The notes below the pieces were generated by a model. It did no database searches and was not told where the DNA came from. It saw only the letters and a list, made by a program, of their open reading frames with translations. Positions 23,001 through 33,600 of a DNA stretch of 64,000 bases are shown one piece after another (the stretch's first letter is position 1; every line of letters begins with the position of its first letter). The translations under genes and the position numbers were made by a program. The stretch spans positions 4,304,554 to 4,368,553 of the forward strand of contig CM057156.1 in NCBI GenBank assembly GCA_029962745.1, read 5' to 3'. The DNA is from Echinometra lucunter (taxonomy: Eukaryota > Echinodermata > Echinoidea > Camarodonta > Echinometridae).

Positions 23001-24388
23001 TTAGTATCCGAATATAACTGCTACATGTTACAATTTTTCTTTTTAAAGTTGATTATCAGATTTTTTGTTCTTATGCCGACAGTTAGTAAAATAATTTTAC
23101 CTGTTTTCGTTTCTGGGTTGCAGGCTCCATTCTGAAACTTGTCGTAGCTGGCGTTGTTTCATTTTTATTTATTTCACATGTCTCAGCAGAGTATTGTTAC
23201 CATGGTTACAATGAATACAGTCAGAATAACAAAACAATAAAATACACAAAACATGAATAATCTTAAAAGAAAAGAGTTATGTTGTGGATGTGAAGGAGTA
23301 GCAAAATTCATTGGCCCGTCAAATATCACCTTCTTAACACTAACGGGGGAAATTCTGAGTATTTTTTCTGTTTTATTTAGTCATCAGCATTATTGTATTT
23401 GTTGAATTGAATTGAATGGTTTATTTAAAACACACTGAAAATAGCAGCCCAAAGGCTGAAGTACATTCAGTTTACAAAAAAAAAAAAAAAAAAAGGAAAC
23501 AGACCATACAGATAGAGTTAAAATACATGTATATTCATTTTAAAATAACAGTGAGCTGGTAAAAATATTTCAAAAGCTACATGTTCGTATTGGTAAAGAG
23601 ATTTATGGTAATAGTAAATATAATGAAAATATGAACGATGTGAAAAATTGCAAGAAACGACAGACATACTTAGATAAACAGGAACTTATACATGGTCTGG
23701 GAAAAATAATTTTAATTTAATTGTAAGTAATTATGCACGAAAATGGAATATATAAAAAATATTCGATTGCAGATTTATGAATGTAGTTGGGTAAGAAGTA
23801 TAAAAGAATGGATTGAAATATTGCAAGTACAGTTCTATAAGAGTTCTGTAAAAAGGGGGGTCGTGTGTAATTAAGAATATGAGACAAAGTAAAATGATTA
23901 AGTAAAATAATGCACAATAACAACCAATTCATTAGACATAGACATAGGCTTTATGTCATATAAAATCAGGATTTTATGAAATTCAATGTAGTTGAGTAAT
24001 AATCACACAAAGAGTATATTTGAATTATGTAATACACGAAAGATGATTTCATGTAATGCAGATGTATGACAAGAGGAAGGAAATAGAACATTATTATTAT
24101 TACCCCCCCCCCCCCGGTTTATTTTGAAAAAACAAAGAAATCAATGAATCAGATGAACCTAGTGACTGATTAGCATATTATCAAATTAAGATTATAATGA
24201 AACCCGATAGCTTTTCCCTTCCTTCTCCATACAGGGCTGTATATCGCCTTAGGTTGCCTGAAATAGAGAGAGGACGTGGTATCAAGGACAGGCTGCGATC
24301 TAGAAGATTCACTCTTCTTGGCCGAAAAGAAGATGATTATGTCATCCTTCCAGACAGCTATCTTGAAGATGTATTGAATCTGAAGTAA
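10782..24388 (+). CDS. DXO/Dom3Z/Rai1-like protein, complete copy B (6 exons, 359 aa), predicted inactive
   Basis: Joined exons 10782-11065, 18700-18902, 20530-20743, 21459-21597, 22381-22466 and 24235-24388 total 1080 nt (359 aa plus stop) with all phases consistent; vertebrate DXO is about 396 aa. DXO-family enzymes remove defective caps and degrade RNA 5'-3'. Landmarks: LGNFSIGEDKKYHND and NFDLRQG in exon 1 (compare DXO LGCFSL and NFDLRDG), GRRG (R104, the DXO WRG arginine), GKKFAQY (A157 in place of the GYKFE glutamate), STEVQ (E198 kept, Q200 in place of Asp), YVCIKT (C216 in place of Glu, K218 kept), WWSQ (Q243 kept) and VQDDDPR in exon 5. Three of four acidic metal ligands are therefore missing. 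The frame is otherwise intact, suggesting a conserved pseudoenzyme, as in Drosophila Cutoff. Family assignment is firm; loss of catalysis is inferred. Confidence 0.88.
11598..11760 (+). mobile_element. tRNA-derived SINE (Leu/Ser-like head)
   Basis: Head GTGCCATAGTCGAATGGTTT has an A-box-like segment, and GTGTTCGATCCCCGG matches a B box. It is followed by TTATGCCCCTGAGCATGGCA, similar to the conserved V-domain of V-SINEs. Its sister copy starts at 11838. Confidence 0.7.
11838..12000 (+). mobile_element. tRNA-derived SINE, second adjacent copy
   Basis: GTGCCGTACGCGGTCCAGTG, then GGAGGTTCGATTCCCGGC, then TTATGCCCTTGAGCAAGGCA. Same family and orientation as 11598-11760; the head is more complete. 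No CCA end or clean acceptor stem, so not called as a functional tRNA. Confidence 0.72.
12405..12785. repeat. Purine-rich imperfect repeats
   Basis: Recurring phrases AGATTGAAGGGAAAA and ACATAAGGAAAG, with the pyrimidine-rich complement at 17240-17560. This is an inner arm of the 7-kb foldback. Confidence 0.6.
13100..13455. repeat. Internal direct repeat (TTTTCTCCAATAGAGCAA family)
   Basis: TTTTCTCCAATAGAGCAATA followed by GCAGCAGTATT and CATTTGTGGAA...ATGTATTTGTTT occurs at 13200 and again at 13325. A third partial copy is at 14700-14740. Confidence 0.8.
15193..15780. mobile_element. TTAA-flanked MITE, TIR AGGAGAATGCAACCCA
   Basis: TTAA at 15193-15196 and at 15777-15780 enclose AGGAGAATGCAACCCA and its exact reverse complement; similarity continues into CGTCAG(C/T)GTGCT. 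No transposase. piggyBac- or Kolobok-type by target site. Confidence 0.88.
15837..16521 (-). pseudogene. LINE reverse transcriptase C-terminal fragment (CR1/L2/Jockey-like)
   Basis: Open minus-strand frame, 5'-truncated near 16521. It runs NYIIFRKRNRRVPGNLDDIH, VKFLGIIFNENLNWSTHI, ILSYLDYGSYVWGNTYK, LQKKAVRIINKSDFRS, YNTRQGNKLHIPLFKT and KKWNELPPDIKSS to a stop at 15837-15839. This is the C-terminal part of a non-LTR RT with its connection region (k.LG...d..l.W..Hi, Y...vWG, LQKKa.R.I). The catalytic F.DD part lies upstream and is absent. About 228 uninterrupted codons indicate a fairly young insertion. It lies inside the 7-kb foldback. Confidence 0.85.
16630..16975 (+). mobile_element. Two SINE 3' tails with GCGCTATA + (ATT)n
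   Basis: TAGCGCCTTGTAT...AAAAGGCGCTATAATAAATC followed by (ATT)n to 16746, and TAGCGCTTAGAGAC...GCGCTATATAAAAAC followed by (ATT)n to 16964. This is the 3' end type of the tRNA-derived SINEs seen elsewhere in the window. Confidence 0.65.
18700..18902 (+). CDS. DXO-like copy B, exon 2
   Basis: Acceptor atatttcag, phase 2 in, donor C|GTAAGT, phase 1 out. Encodes IDFVGRRGFFCRLLRASES (motif I arginine kept) and GYAGKKFAQYVTS (motif II glutamate replaced by alanine). Confidence 0.88.
19290..19510 (+). mobile_element. LINE 3' end
   Basis: The region from GAGCCCTGAGGAAGACCAGC to TAAATATTCGAGAATAAATA resembles the RT tail and 3' UTR of CR1/L2-like elements, ending in (AAATA)n. Confidence 0.5.
19575..20305. 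mobile_element. SINE interrupted by a foldback element carrying a tRNA-like core
   Basis: A V-domain-like SINE segment (GTCCTTTGGCAAGACATTAA, later CTCGACCCAGATATGC and GTGGGTACC) is split near 19911. The insert (about 19912-20303) has 90-bp inverted arms: GTTCCTGCCTCTCCCAGC / CTGCGAGAGGCAGGAAC and AATTTGACGTCATAG / CTATGACGTCAAATT. Its centre (20071-20142) resembles a tRNA (GCGTAGCTCAGTAGGTTG, B-box AATTCGAATCCC). Confidence 0.65.
20530..20743 (+). CDS. DXO-like copy B, exon 3
   Basis: Phase 1 in (acceptor tctctgaaaaaaaag), phase 2 out (AG|GTGAAA). 214 nt, the same length as copy C exon 3. Carries STEVQAERKD (EhD changed to EhQ) and YVCIKT (EhK changed to ChK). Confidence 0.87.
21459..21597 (+). 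CDS. DXO-like copy B, exon 4
   Basis: Acceptor ctccattcag, 139 nt, donor GAG|GTGGGT. Encodes YKTLQWWSQAYMAGIPEV, matching DXO HKLLKWWAQSFLPGVP; the conserved Gln is kept. Confidence 0.88.
21898..22195. repeat. GAACT/GAATT pentanucleotide repeat
   Basis: Degenerate (TGAAC/TGAAT)n over about 300 bp in intron 4 of copy B. Confidence 0.93.
22381..22466 (+). CDS. DXO-like copy B, exon 5
   Basis: Acceptor atttctatag, phase 0 in, phase 2 out (AG|GTATAT). Encodes GFWDPRLCQKKFESYLSEIK and LVQDDDPR, matching DXO TVVQDDPR. Confidence 0.85.
22478..22615. repeat. CTT/CTC microsatellite
   Basis: (TTC)n with TCC variants, starting 12 bp after the exon 5 donor. Confidence 0.95.
23395..23500 (-). mobile_element. 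LINE 3' end, minus orientation
   Basis: Reverse complement ends ...AATAAACCATTCAATTCAAT, a LINE tail with a pentanucleotide end. A poly-A run lies at 23477-23495. Confidence 0.5.
23715..24010. mobile_element. Copy of the 4660-4975 foldback family (half)
   Basis: Shares AATATTCGATTGCAGATTT, AACCAATTCATTAGACATAG and TAGTTGAGTAATAATCAC with the right arm of the element at 4660-4975. Confidence 0.65.
24235..24388 (+). CDS. DXO-like copy B, exon 6 (terminal)
   Basis: Acceptor tctccatacag, phase 2 in, TAA at 24386-24388. Closely matches copy A's last exon at 28-190. Confidence 0.88.
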
Positions 24389-25689
24389 TGAGTCGAAGAA
24401 AGAAAATAGCAGCCATCATTTCCATAATCATGATTACTCTGCTTGTTGGTTCGTTTCTTTCTTATTCTTTATTTTCATAATATCAGCCAGTTAACAATAT
24501 CCGTGGCTTGTGTCATTTTCGTAGTGTCATTGGTGTCCAGTCTTATATAGTGGCCTGATCCAATATTCAACAAATACATTTCATGCGTCTTTATTGTCCG
24601 AAAGAAAAAAAAATCAGCAAATGTTATTGAAACAAAAAAAAATTATAGTGACGCTCGTACTTCATTCGTTTTTATTGTTCCACATCTGTAAGCATGTTCA
24701 ACTGATTCTTATAATGATTATTATAATGTTTTTTTTACTGCTGTGATGATGCTGATATGAACTGAAAAATGGAGTATGAGTATGGAGGATAGCGGTTCTT
24801 AGCTCATGTAGCTGGCATCAGGTATTTTATATTCATGTTTTAGTGACTTTATAGAAGTATTGATGTTTGATAGAGCTATAATTTTTACGTAATCATGATA
24901 CAGAAAGATGGTACAATCTTGTTTTATTATAACAACTATATATTTTGGGATTCATAGACAGTTTTCTATCAACATTATTTGTATTGTTTTGTGCTCATGC
25001 ATATAATTTCGTTTCATTTACATCAACATACATATATACGAGCAATATGCAGAAACAAGTTTCAGCATGACTATTATGAAAATATTCTGTCACTTTATAG
25101 GAACATTATATTCTTCGTTTAAATTACATATTCTCAAATGTTTTCATGTACATGTTTATAGCGGTAAAATGGTGATTATTATGTTGTTGCGTAAATGAAT
25201 GCTCTACAGAAATAATGGAATTACCTTATTTGTTGCATAGATTTTTTAAATAAATGAATGCTCTATATTCTCTATGCCAAAAATTTGAATACTTATTGTT
25301 TTTTGTGCACAGATTTTTTAGCATATATAAATGCTGTATATTCTCTCAATACAAAAATTGAATGACTTATTTGGTTAAGAGATGGAAGTAGAATATTATT
25401 ACAATCTTTAGCGAAACATTGTACAATAGTGTCGGCAAAACGTATTCATTTATTATAACGTATGTTTTTAATGGATAGCTAAAGTGCAAGCTAATAAAAC
25501 TTGTTTTGCAATTAGTGGAAGACGTTTTGAATGGTTTATCTGTGATAAATTTTGATTGATGAGGACTATAATATTGTTTTATGATTTGACATATCAAACT
25601 AGAAATAGGGATATTGTTTGAACATTTCAGAACGTAATTTTGCTTTTTGATAATATTTTTTGCTTAAAACATCCACCAGTGTATTCATG
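24389..25689. other. 3' flank of copy B, no gene recognised
   Basis: AT-rich and free of recognisable exons. Candidate AATAAA polyadenylation signals lie near 25247 and 25691, too far away to assign with confidence. Confidence 0.5.
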
Positions 25690-26510
25690 AAATAAAATTT
25701 TAAAGAGTGGATAGAAAGAATTTGAGGTAATTTCGAGGCAGAGGTTTTCCCCAAGCATTTTAAACATTAGTGACTATACATAGCCATATTTTCTTTTCAG
25801 TCATTATCATTATTATATATATTTTTTTTGCCTTGAATATGCACTACATATAAGTATTTGCTCTCAATTGTAAGGGGGAACCACATTATACAAGCTTCGC
25901 TTTTTAGTGGTCCCCCTCATTTCCATATATGCTTTTTTGGTACAAATTTTACAATCTTTACTCTATTTTGCTATAACCATTATGTTATATTGTATATGCT
26001 CAATAATCTGTCGGATTTGATTTGTATTTGTTTATTTTGCAAATGAATGGAAATGGGAAAAAAATCTTGAAGTCTTGAAGTCTTGAAGTCTTCATAAAGA
26101 AACTTTTTAAGAGTTAGATCTGGCAGATCAAAGGCAGATCAAACTCAGTAAATCTGTAGATCATAAATACAAGCAGGCTTTGACCGTGATTAAATAAATG
26201 CAATTAATTGCGATGCAATCCAATAAAAGCGATATTGTTAAGATTTTTTTTTTACATTAAGAGAAAAAAAAATCATAGACTTTGATTTGAAAACTCCGCA
26301 TGTCAACATGTCGATACGCACTACGTAATCTATTTACATAAACTCCCCAATAATATGCCTAACCAGATAACGGCTTAAAATGATCATCATAAAAAGAGCA
26401 TCTAACTCGTCAAAAGACGTCGAATATGCTTTCGACCCCGCAGTCCTAAAGGGACACTGGAAATTATACCGTATCTGAATTTTGATGATGCGTCGATTTT
26501 TTTTTTAAAT
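25690..26510. repeat. Segment duplicated upstream of copy B (counterpart 7940-8440)
   Basis: See 7940-8440. This copy carries an insertion at about 25795-26090 with a short tandem TTGAAGTC. Confidence 0.6.
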
Positions 26511-26523
26511 ACCGTGAATTGAG

Positions 26524-26578
26524 GGGGCGCCATGGCTCAGTAGTAGAGCAGTGGTCTACCCGGGTTCGAAACCAAGTG
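26524..26578 (+). mobile_element. tRNA-like fragment
   Basis: GGCGCCATGGCTCAGTAGTA then CCCGGGTTCGAAACC: A- and B-box-like segments with the anticodon arm missing. A degenerate SINE head. Confidence 0.45.
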
Positions 26579-26825
26579 CAGTGGCGGATCCGGGGGGGGG
26601 GGGGGGGGCTTGGGGGCCCAAGCCCCCCCCCCCCCACTTTAAAAAAAGGAAAGGAAGAAACTTCCTCTTTAGAATAATGTCAACCCCCCCCCCCCCGATT
26701 TTCCGACGAGGTAACTAATTATTTTTGTGACGGTTCTCTGGTGCCGCCGTTAAAACACAAAAACATGTGCACCGCTCGGCAGCAAGCCCCCCCCCCCCCC
26801 CCTGGTCAAAACCTGGATCTGCCTA
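26579..26825. mobile_element. G-rich MITE-like element
   Basis: Starts CAGTGGCGGATCCGG and ends CCTGGATCTGCCTATG (imperfect TIRs), with long poly-G and poly-C runs inside. Confidence 0.5.
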
Positions 26826-27694
26826 TGAAGTGGATGCGCTAATTCCCTTTGGTGAGATATTAATCCTCATTACCAAGTCCTTTGGAAGGGACTGAAAGCG
26901 GTCGGTTCCCTGCTTGCTTAATAACAAGCATACACGTGCTTTTTTAGCAGTAAAGTAAAATAACCAACCATTTAAACATCTAAATTTAATGAAAAAGGTT
27001 TTGTTAAAGGTGAATTTTTCACATTTCTCATTCTTGTTAATACTTAGAGGATAATATGATAACAGCGAATAATAAAAACGATAACTCCTAAAAGTAAATA
27101 TGTAACCTAGACCGACTTTGATTATCTTATTTGTGTAATCCCTTTTACCCATATCTCTGTCCACTACTTTTCTCTGTGTGTGTGGGCGTGAGTGTGTGTG
27201 TGTGTTTTTAGAAAGATTTAGTTGATTTGTTTCGATCATGCAGATGATTCCAAAACCTCCTGACAGCTACGAAACGCGTTACAATTTACGGTCTTTCAGA
27301 ATAACTTATAAACAGTCCCTTTATTCACAATGAAGCTTATGACCAGTACTGGAAATTGCTTTTAAAAAACCTTGATTCTAAATCTTTTTATACTATTTTC
27401 AGGGTTATTCAATTTATCTTAAGTATAGTCGCAATAATCCAGATATCATGCATTTTAAGTTTATATATTCATATTTTTTAAAATTTAATTGCTCGGGATG
27501 ATATCAAAACCAATAACCTGTATATTCAAATAAAACCGAAAAGGTTATAGTAACTATACGACTTGCTTCATTATAATAATGTATAAGCTCGTCCTTCTAA
27601 AAGTTTTTAAAATTGTGTTGGGAATAATGCAAGAATTACATGTATATCAATCATCATTGTAATGCGGTGGAGTAAAGAGGTGGAATCGGAGCGC

Positions 27695-27700
27695 ACGCGC

Positions 27701-27734
<34 letters not shown>

Positions 27735-27905
27735 AGGAAGGGAGTGGGGGAGGGAGGGAGAGAGAGATAGATAGAGATAGAGAGAGAGAGAGAGTTAACG
27801 AAAGATCATTGCATGAAATGAAGGAAGAAAATGAGAAAAGTCACGAACAATCACACGGGGAAAAAAATGAGAAAAGTCACGAACAATCACACGGGGAAAA
27901 AAAAT
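27695..27905. repeat. (GA)n run and 36-bp tandem duplication
   Basis: (GA)n at 27705-27795, then AATGAGAAAAGTCACGAACA...CACACGGGGAAAAAA twice in tandem (27828-27900). Confidence 0.93.
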
Positions 27906-28101
27906 CACTGATTAAGGGACAAGTTAATGGCAGAAAGAAAACTATAACAGATATTAAAATTTAACCGAATCAAATCGAATCAAATCTAAGCTGCAATTTT
28001 TGTTTGAGCTGATAATGGTGTATTTCTGCTTTGTTTGAATTGGGAAACGTGCTTATATTACCAACCTTTTCATCTGGTGGTGTGTTCTCATAAGAATAAC
28101 T

Positions 28102-28111
28102 GGGAAATTCC
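28102..28111. promoter_or_regulatory. kappaB-type decamer GGGAAATTCC
   Basis: Fits GGGRNWYYCC; 722 bp upstream of the copy C ATG. Confidence 0.4.
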
Positions 28112-28198
28112 ACACGAATCTATAAATAGGGGCTATATTAAAAAGCTAGATCATTGTCATAGTAATGAACAATACATGTAGACATAAAATTAATGTGT

Positions 28199-28208
28199 GG
28201 AATTCCCC
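28199..28208. promoter_or_regulatory. kappaB-type decamer GGAATTCCCC
   Basis: Exact decamer 625 bp upstream of the copy C ATG, 88 bp from the preceding site. Confidence 0.42.
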
Positions 28209-28339
28209 GGTGCATGTAGTCTACTTCCATGCCGCATGATTTAACTATTATGAATTGGTATAAACACATTTAATTTAAAATGTGACTGAAACACAATATC
28301 AGATGGATGGATAAAGCTCAAACTGGGTTATGTTTGTTT

Positions 28340-28515
28340 GTTGTTGGTTTTTTTTTGGTTGTTTTGTCAAAACTGTATATTTTCTTCTTTCCTGACCTTT
28401 CCTTCTTCCTCACGTCTCCACGTCCTTCATGTTGTTATTGTGAATTATGAAATGTTATAGTTTGATGTTTTTTAAAGGAGTGAAATAAATGAAGTGAATT
28501 GAATTGAATAATTCA
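28340..28515 (+). mobile_element. LINE 3' end
   Basis: Ends GAAATAAATGAAGTGAATTG followed by AATTGAATAATT, the tail type of CR1/L2-like elements. Confidence 0.5.
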
Positions 28516-28832
28516 AATCTCAATACTACGACACACAGTCTATTCATACATACAACATCATTTCGCTGTCCATCCTGTTAAAACATTTCAAAATAACGGT
28601 TGTTTGGAAAAAAAAAAAGATTAATCAGAACGCAGCAGAAGAAGAATATCTTCCAAACAAAACCTCCTAACAATACTATGAGCTACTAGTGTATACATGG
28701 TATAGGCTCATGTCAATAAGCCACCAGAGGGGGTTTCTGTTGAGTACCCATCTGGTGAAACAAAGAAAGGGGCTAGCTCTACGTATAGTAGTTTATTTTG
28801 GGGTTTACTATTGGTAAAACTGCTGAGAAGGT

Positions 28833-29116
28833 ATGGCTAGTTGTACTACTGGAAGTGAAGAATACGAGGTATTAGGGAATTTTTCCATCGGGGAGGATGG
28901 CAAATATCGCAATGATTTGAGCCAACGTCGTTTTTTCGTCGAACCCGAGAATGACCACCCTAACTTTGACATTCGTCGGGGTTATGAGGAATTCATTGGT
29001 CGAGAGCCAGTTGTTAACCAGACAACTAATATTCGTCCGATTCTAGAATGGATACGTGATCATCAAGATGAACTCCTCAAGAAGAACATATTAAAGACAG
29101 AAGGATCATCCAGAAT
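28833..29116 (+). CDS. DXO-like copy C, exon 1
   Basis: Starts MASCTTGSEEYEVLGNFSIG and includes NFDIRRGYEEF. Phase 2 end at AT|GTAAGC. Same length as copy B exon 1. Confidence 0.87.
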
Positions 29117-30354
29117 GTAAGCAAAGTCTAGACCTTAATAGATTAGAACAGAATTTGTGGCCACAGTCCGCTATACCACAGTCTGCGAGACTGTTGATTT
29201 GAGGAGCGTTTCATGAAGAGTTTTGTCAGTGAAAATCACCGACAAGACTCTTCATGAAACGTTCCCTTGGCGGCCCTTCTCACAGCTTGTCTGAGGGTTA
29301 ACTGGACCGGCATTGTCGGTTTCAAGACTTTTTGGATATGGCAAAAATATTGTAAAGCGTAATTTCTAACGGGAAAAAAATGCAAAACCGAGTAAAAATT
29401 GACATAACCATTGCAGGCACTTTTCAAAATATCCGCAAGAAAAAAACGCAGGGCTTTTGGTGGATTCTTAAAGCTAATTATTCTACTTGTTTTCTTATAC
29501 TGTTTGAGCGATATAAAAATAGTCATGTTTACTGAATTCCGCATCTTTTGTATTATCTGTTTTTTGTTGTATTATGCGTTCGTGAAAGAAGATTTATCTA
29601 TCCTTACTTGGTTATCCATGGGAAAAACTGAGGGTCGCAGAAAACTGAAGTGAGTGCAAACGGGCCACTACCCTGTAGATTTTTCTATTTTTTCAAGGCA
29701 TGTAATACTTCTTTCAGTTGTTTCTGTACAAATATTGACAAATCATACATCAAATAAGATAATGAATATTGACTCATTGATTGTAACTGCACATTTCTGT
29801 GTGCATCAAAAACTACTCACGTATTTCATTATATTCATTTTAGGGTCTACAGCTAGTGTACTTAAAAAGGGAACCCCGACTTTTTTCATCAATTACTCAG
29901 AAATGATTATATCCTAATTAGTTTGTATAATTCACGCCACATGATACCAAATAATAACACCGCCAAGCCTGGATGTATATGAATGGTATAAATTGATTAT
30001 CTAAATTAGTTAACGCAAAGAAGTCATGAATAATGTAGGCCTACTTGCATTTAATGATAATGATAAACAGTCCATTTTCTTTTGTTTTCAGCTTTAAAAT
30101 GAGACTGAGGTTCTTATTAGGTTTCAAAGTCCTTCCTTCCTTCCACATGACCTTTTTGGCAAGACATTAATCTACAATTGCCACTCTCGACCCAGGTGAA
30201 TTAAATGGGAAAAATTAGGAAAAAAAGCCTTGAAAAGCTAGAGAGCCCTAATGGTAGCCCTGCTAACATGATAACACTGGAGCACCAGGAGTGTCATTTT
30301 GATTCTGAGAGACAAGAGGGCTATACAAGAACCCACTATTATTATATTTATTAG

Positions 30355-30415
<61 letters not shown>

Positions 30416-30590
30416 GTCATTATTATTGTTATTATTATCATCATTATCATCATCATCATCATTATTATCATGTCCTCCCCTGTCTTTCCACGTAAATGAA
30501 ATGAAAAAGAAGATCAATGAACGGTCGTTCATTCATTGAGTTGTCCCAAGCCATAACAAGCCATCACCATCACAAATAATAATAATAATG

Positions 30591-30630
<40 letters not shown>

Positions 30631-33600
30631 TAATAATAATGATAATAATAATAATAGTAATAATAATGATAATAATAATAATAATATGCAACATTTATAT
30701 AGCGCCTAATACAAATGTTTCTAAGCGCTGCATATCATTATCCCGGCTTTAGCACGGCTACCCTGATCAGGCGCTCGAGCATTCAAGGAATTTCTTCCTA
30801 CCGGGTACCCATTTACTACACCTGGGTTGAGAGTGACAAACGTATTGATTCTGAGAGACAAGAGGGCTATACAAATCTGGTGTTATATGAATCATATGTT
30901 AAGCTATATCTATTCGATGAGATATTGCTGGGGAAAGTTGGGTTCCCTTTAAAAACACACACACACACACACACACTATACTGTAATATTTGTTTTATGT
31001 GTATACGTATACGTTACCTGTAGCACGTAAAAAAACTAAGCTCTAAAATACATGGACAATGGGAAGACAGGAGTATATATCTGATAACATGATATCTATA
31101 AACTAAAGTGGTTTCTCTCATTCTAAACTGCTCCTGTATCCATGGCAACATTGTCTATCACAGCTTGTTCTATATTTTTCAGCTAAATCTATATTTAGAG
31201 TCGTCTGGAATTCCCCGGGTCATATTTCAATAAAGAACAAAAGTGCATGGAATTGTGTCTTACCAATATCAAAATGAACAGCAATGATGTGTTCTTGCAA
31301 AGCCTGCCAGTGGAAATTATCGGTGTAGGCCTATTGATAACCACGCCATTAAGCCAACCATAGCAACGACCACCGGCCCAGGGGAGGGAGGGGGGGGGGG
31401 GGGTGGGTCACTGAAAGAAGAAAGAAAAAGAAAGGAAAGAATGAAAGAAAAAAAGAAAGTGGGAGGAAAAACGTTGGAAATTTTAAAAAAAAGCTGGAAA
31501 CGGGAAATTGGTAGACAAGGGGGAAAAAAGAACTGGGAGAAAAGTTAATAAAACATTTTAAAAATAAAACACACACACATACACGCGCACACACACACGC
31601 ACACACCTACACAACCAAACACTGAAACAGGGTAACAGTGCCACTGCTGTAGTACTATGGTACCAGTGCCCAAACAGGATACAATTGTTCCAATAGGATA
31701 CCAGTCCACCAATATGATACCAGTATCCCAATAAACCAGTGCACCAATATGATACCAGTGCCCAAATAGGATACCAGTGTACTAGTAGAATACCAGTGCC
31801 CAAATAGGTTACCAGTGTCCCAGTAGGATACCAGTGCCCAAATAGGATACCAGTGTCCCATTATGATACCAGTGATCCAATATGATACCAGTGCTCCAAT
31901 ATGATATCAGGGGCCCAATAGGATACCATTCCCCATTTTTTATACCAGTGCCCCAATATGATACCAGTGTACCAATATGATACCAGTGTACCAATATGAT
32001 ACCAGTGTCCCAGTAGAAAATACCAGTGCCCAAATAGGATACCAGTGTCCCAATAGGATACCAGTGCCCCAGTAGGATACCAGTGCCCCAATGTAATACC
32101 AGGACCCAAATAGGACACAGTGCCCCAATAGGATACCAGTGTCCTAATATGATACCAGTGTCCCAGTAGAAAATACCAGTGCCCAAATAGGATACCAGTG
32201 TCCCAATAGGATACCAGTGCCCCAGTAGGATGCCAGTGTCCAAATATGATACCAGTGCCCTAATCTGATATCAGTGCCCCAATAATGATACGTGTGCCCA
32301 AATATGATACCAGTGTCCCAATATGATACCAGTGCCCCAGCAGGATACCAGTGCCCCAGCAGGATTCCAGTGTCCATATGATACCAGTGCCCCAATAGGA
32401 TACTAGTATCCCAATATAATGCCAGTGTCCCAATATGATACCAGTGCCCCAATGTGATAGCACTGTCCCAATAATGATACCAGTGCCCCAATAGGATACT
32501 AGTGCCCAGTATGATACCAATACCTAGGATACCATTGCACCAATAGGATTCCGTTCCTCCATTTTTATACCACTGCCGGAATAGCACAACATTGCCCCCA
32601 TTGGGTACCGGTGCCCTTGCTTGTTACTCGTAACCACTCCCGGCTTGACCAATCATTCTCCCACATCCCATTATCACTGTTTCATCAATAGCCTGGCCGT
32701 GGATTTCGTAGGTCGTAGAGGTGTTTTTAGTCGTCTTCTTCGTGCATCCGAATCCTTGGAGCCGCTGGATATCCTTGTGACGCTCTGTAATGGAACCTAC
32801 TACATAGAGAACATCAAGGACTCTGGTGAAGAGAATACGGGGCGTAAAGAGATGGGGTACGGCGGGAAGAAATTTGCACACTGTGTAACAGCAGTGGTAA
32901 GTTTATAACTTCTTGATGTGGTTGAAAACTTCCATGTTTGTACGCGGGTACATTCCTAATTTTTATATCATGATGTGAATTAATGTGCACTCATAAATAC
33001 TATTTAATTTAGTTCATTCATTTCAGGAGGCTTCAGACACAGAGAATTATATTTTGCTATTCAAATAGGAAATGTATTTCAATTATAAAAAAGTATTTAA
33101 AATTCGTTTAAAACAAATACGAATTTGTACTTGTTGGAAAAGACAAGATTTGAAATGAAAAACCTATCTCCACGGATAACGCAGCTCCATATTGTCACGT
33201 TTTTTGTGCTGCTGCGCAGTGAGGATGGTAATACTCGAACCCAGAACTTCTACTAGGTGTCTAGTCAAATATTCAATGGATTATTTTAGATCGTTAATAA
33301 AGAAAAATCCGCAAAACGTAGCAATCAAACTGGAAATCCTTGAACGTTAAACTATGAAAACCTCTGTGTTTTACGAGTTTTAACTTTTGTCTTACTAACT
33401 ATTAAAAGCATAAAAATTGTCAAAAGTTTTACACCTAGTACGTGCTCTTTGTTTGACTACATTTTGTTTTCCCTTTACCCCTCCCCCAATGGAGTAAAGT
33501 AATTAAAACGTTAGGAAGAGAAAGACAGAAAGAAAGAAAAGAAGATGAATCCATCCTATCCTGTGCTCCCCTACTTTTTAATTAAAAAACAAATGATAAT

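Noticed and set aside
31558..32587. Several overlapping minus-strand ORFs of 80-147 aa with Gly-His-Trp-Tyr repeats
   Set aside because: They translate a 19-bp minisatellite whose unit lacks stops in all minus frames; no start context, splice sites or homology.
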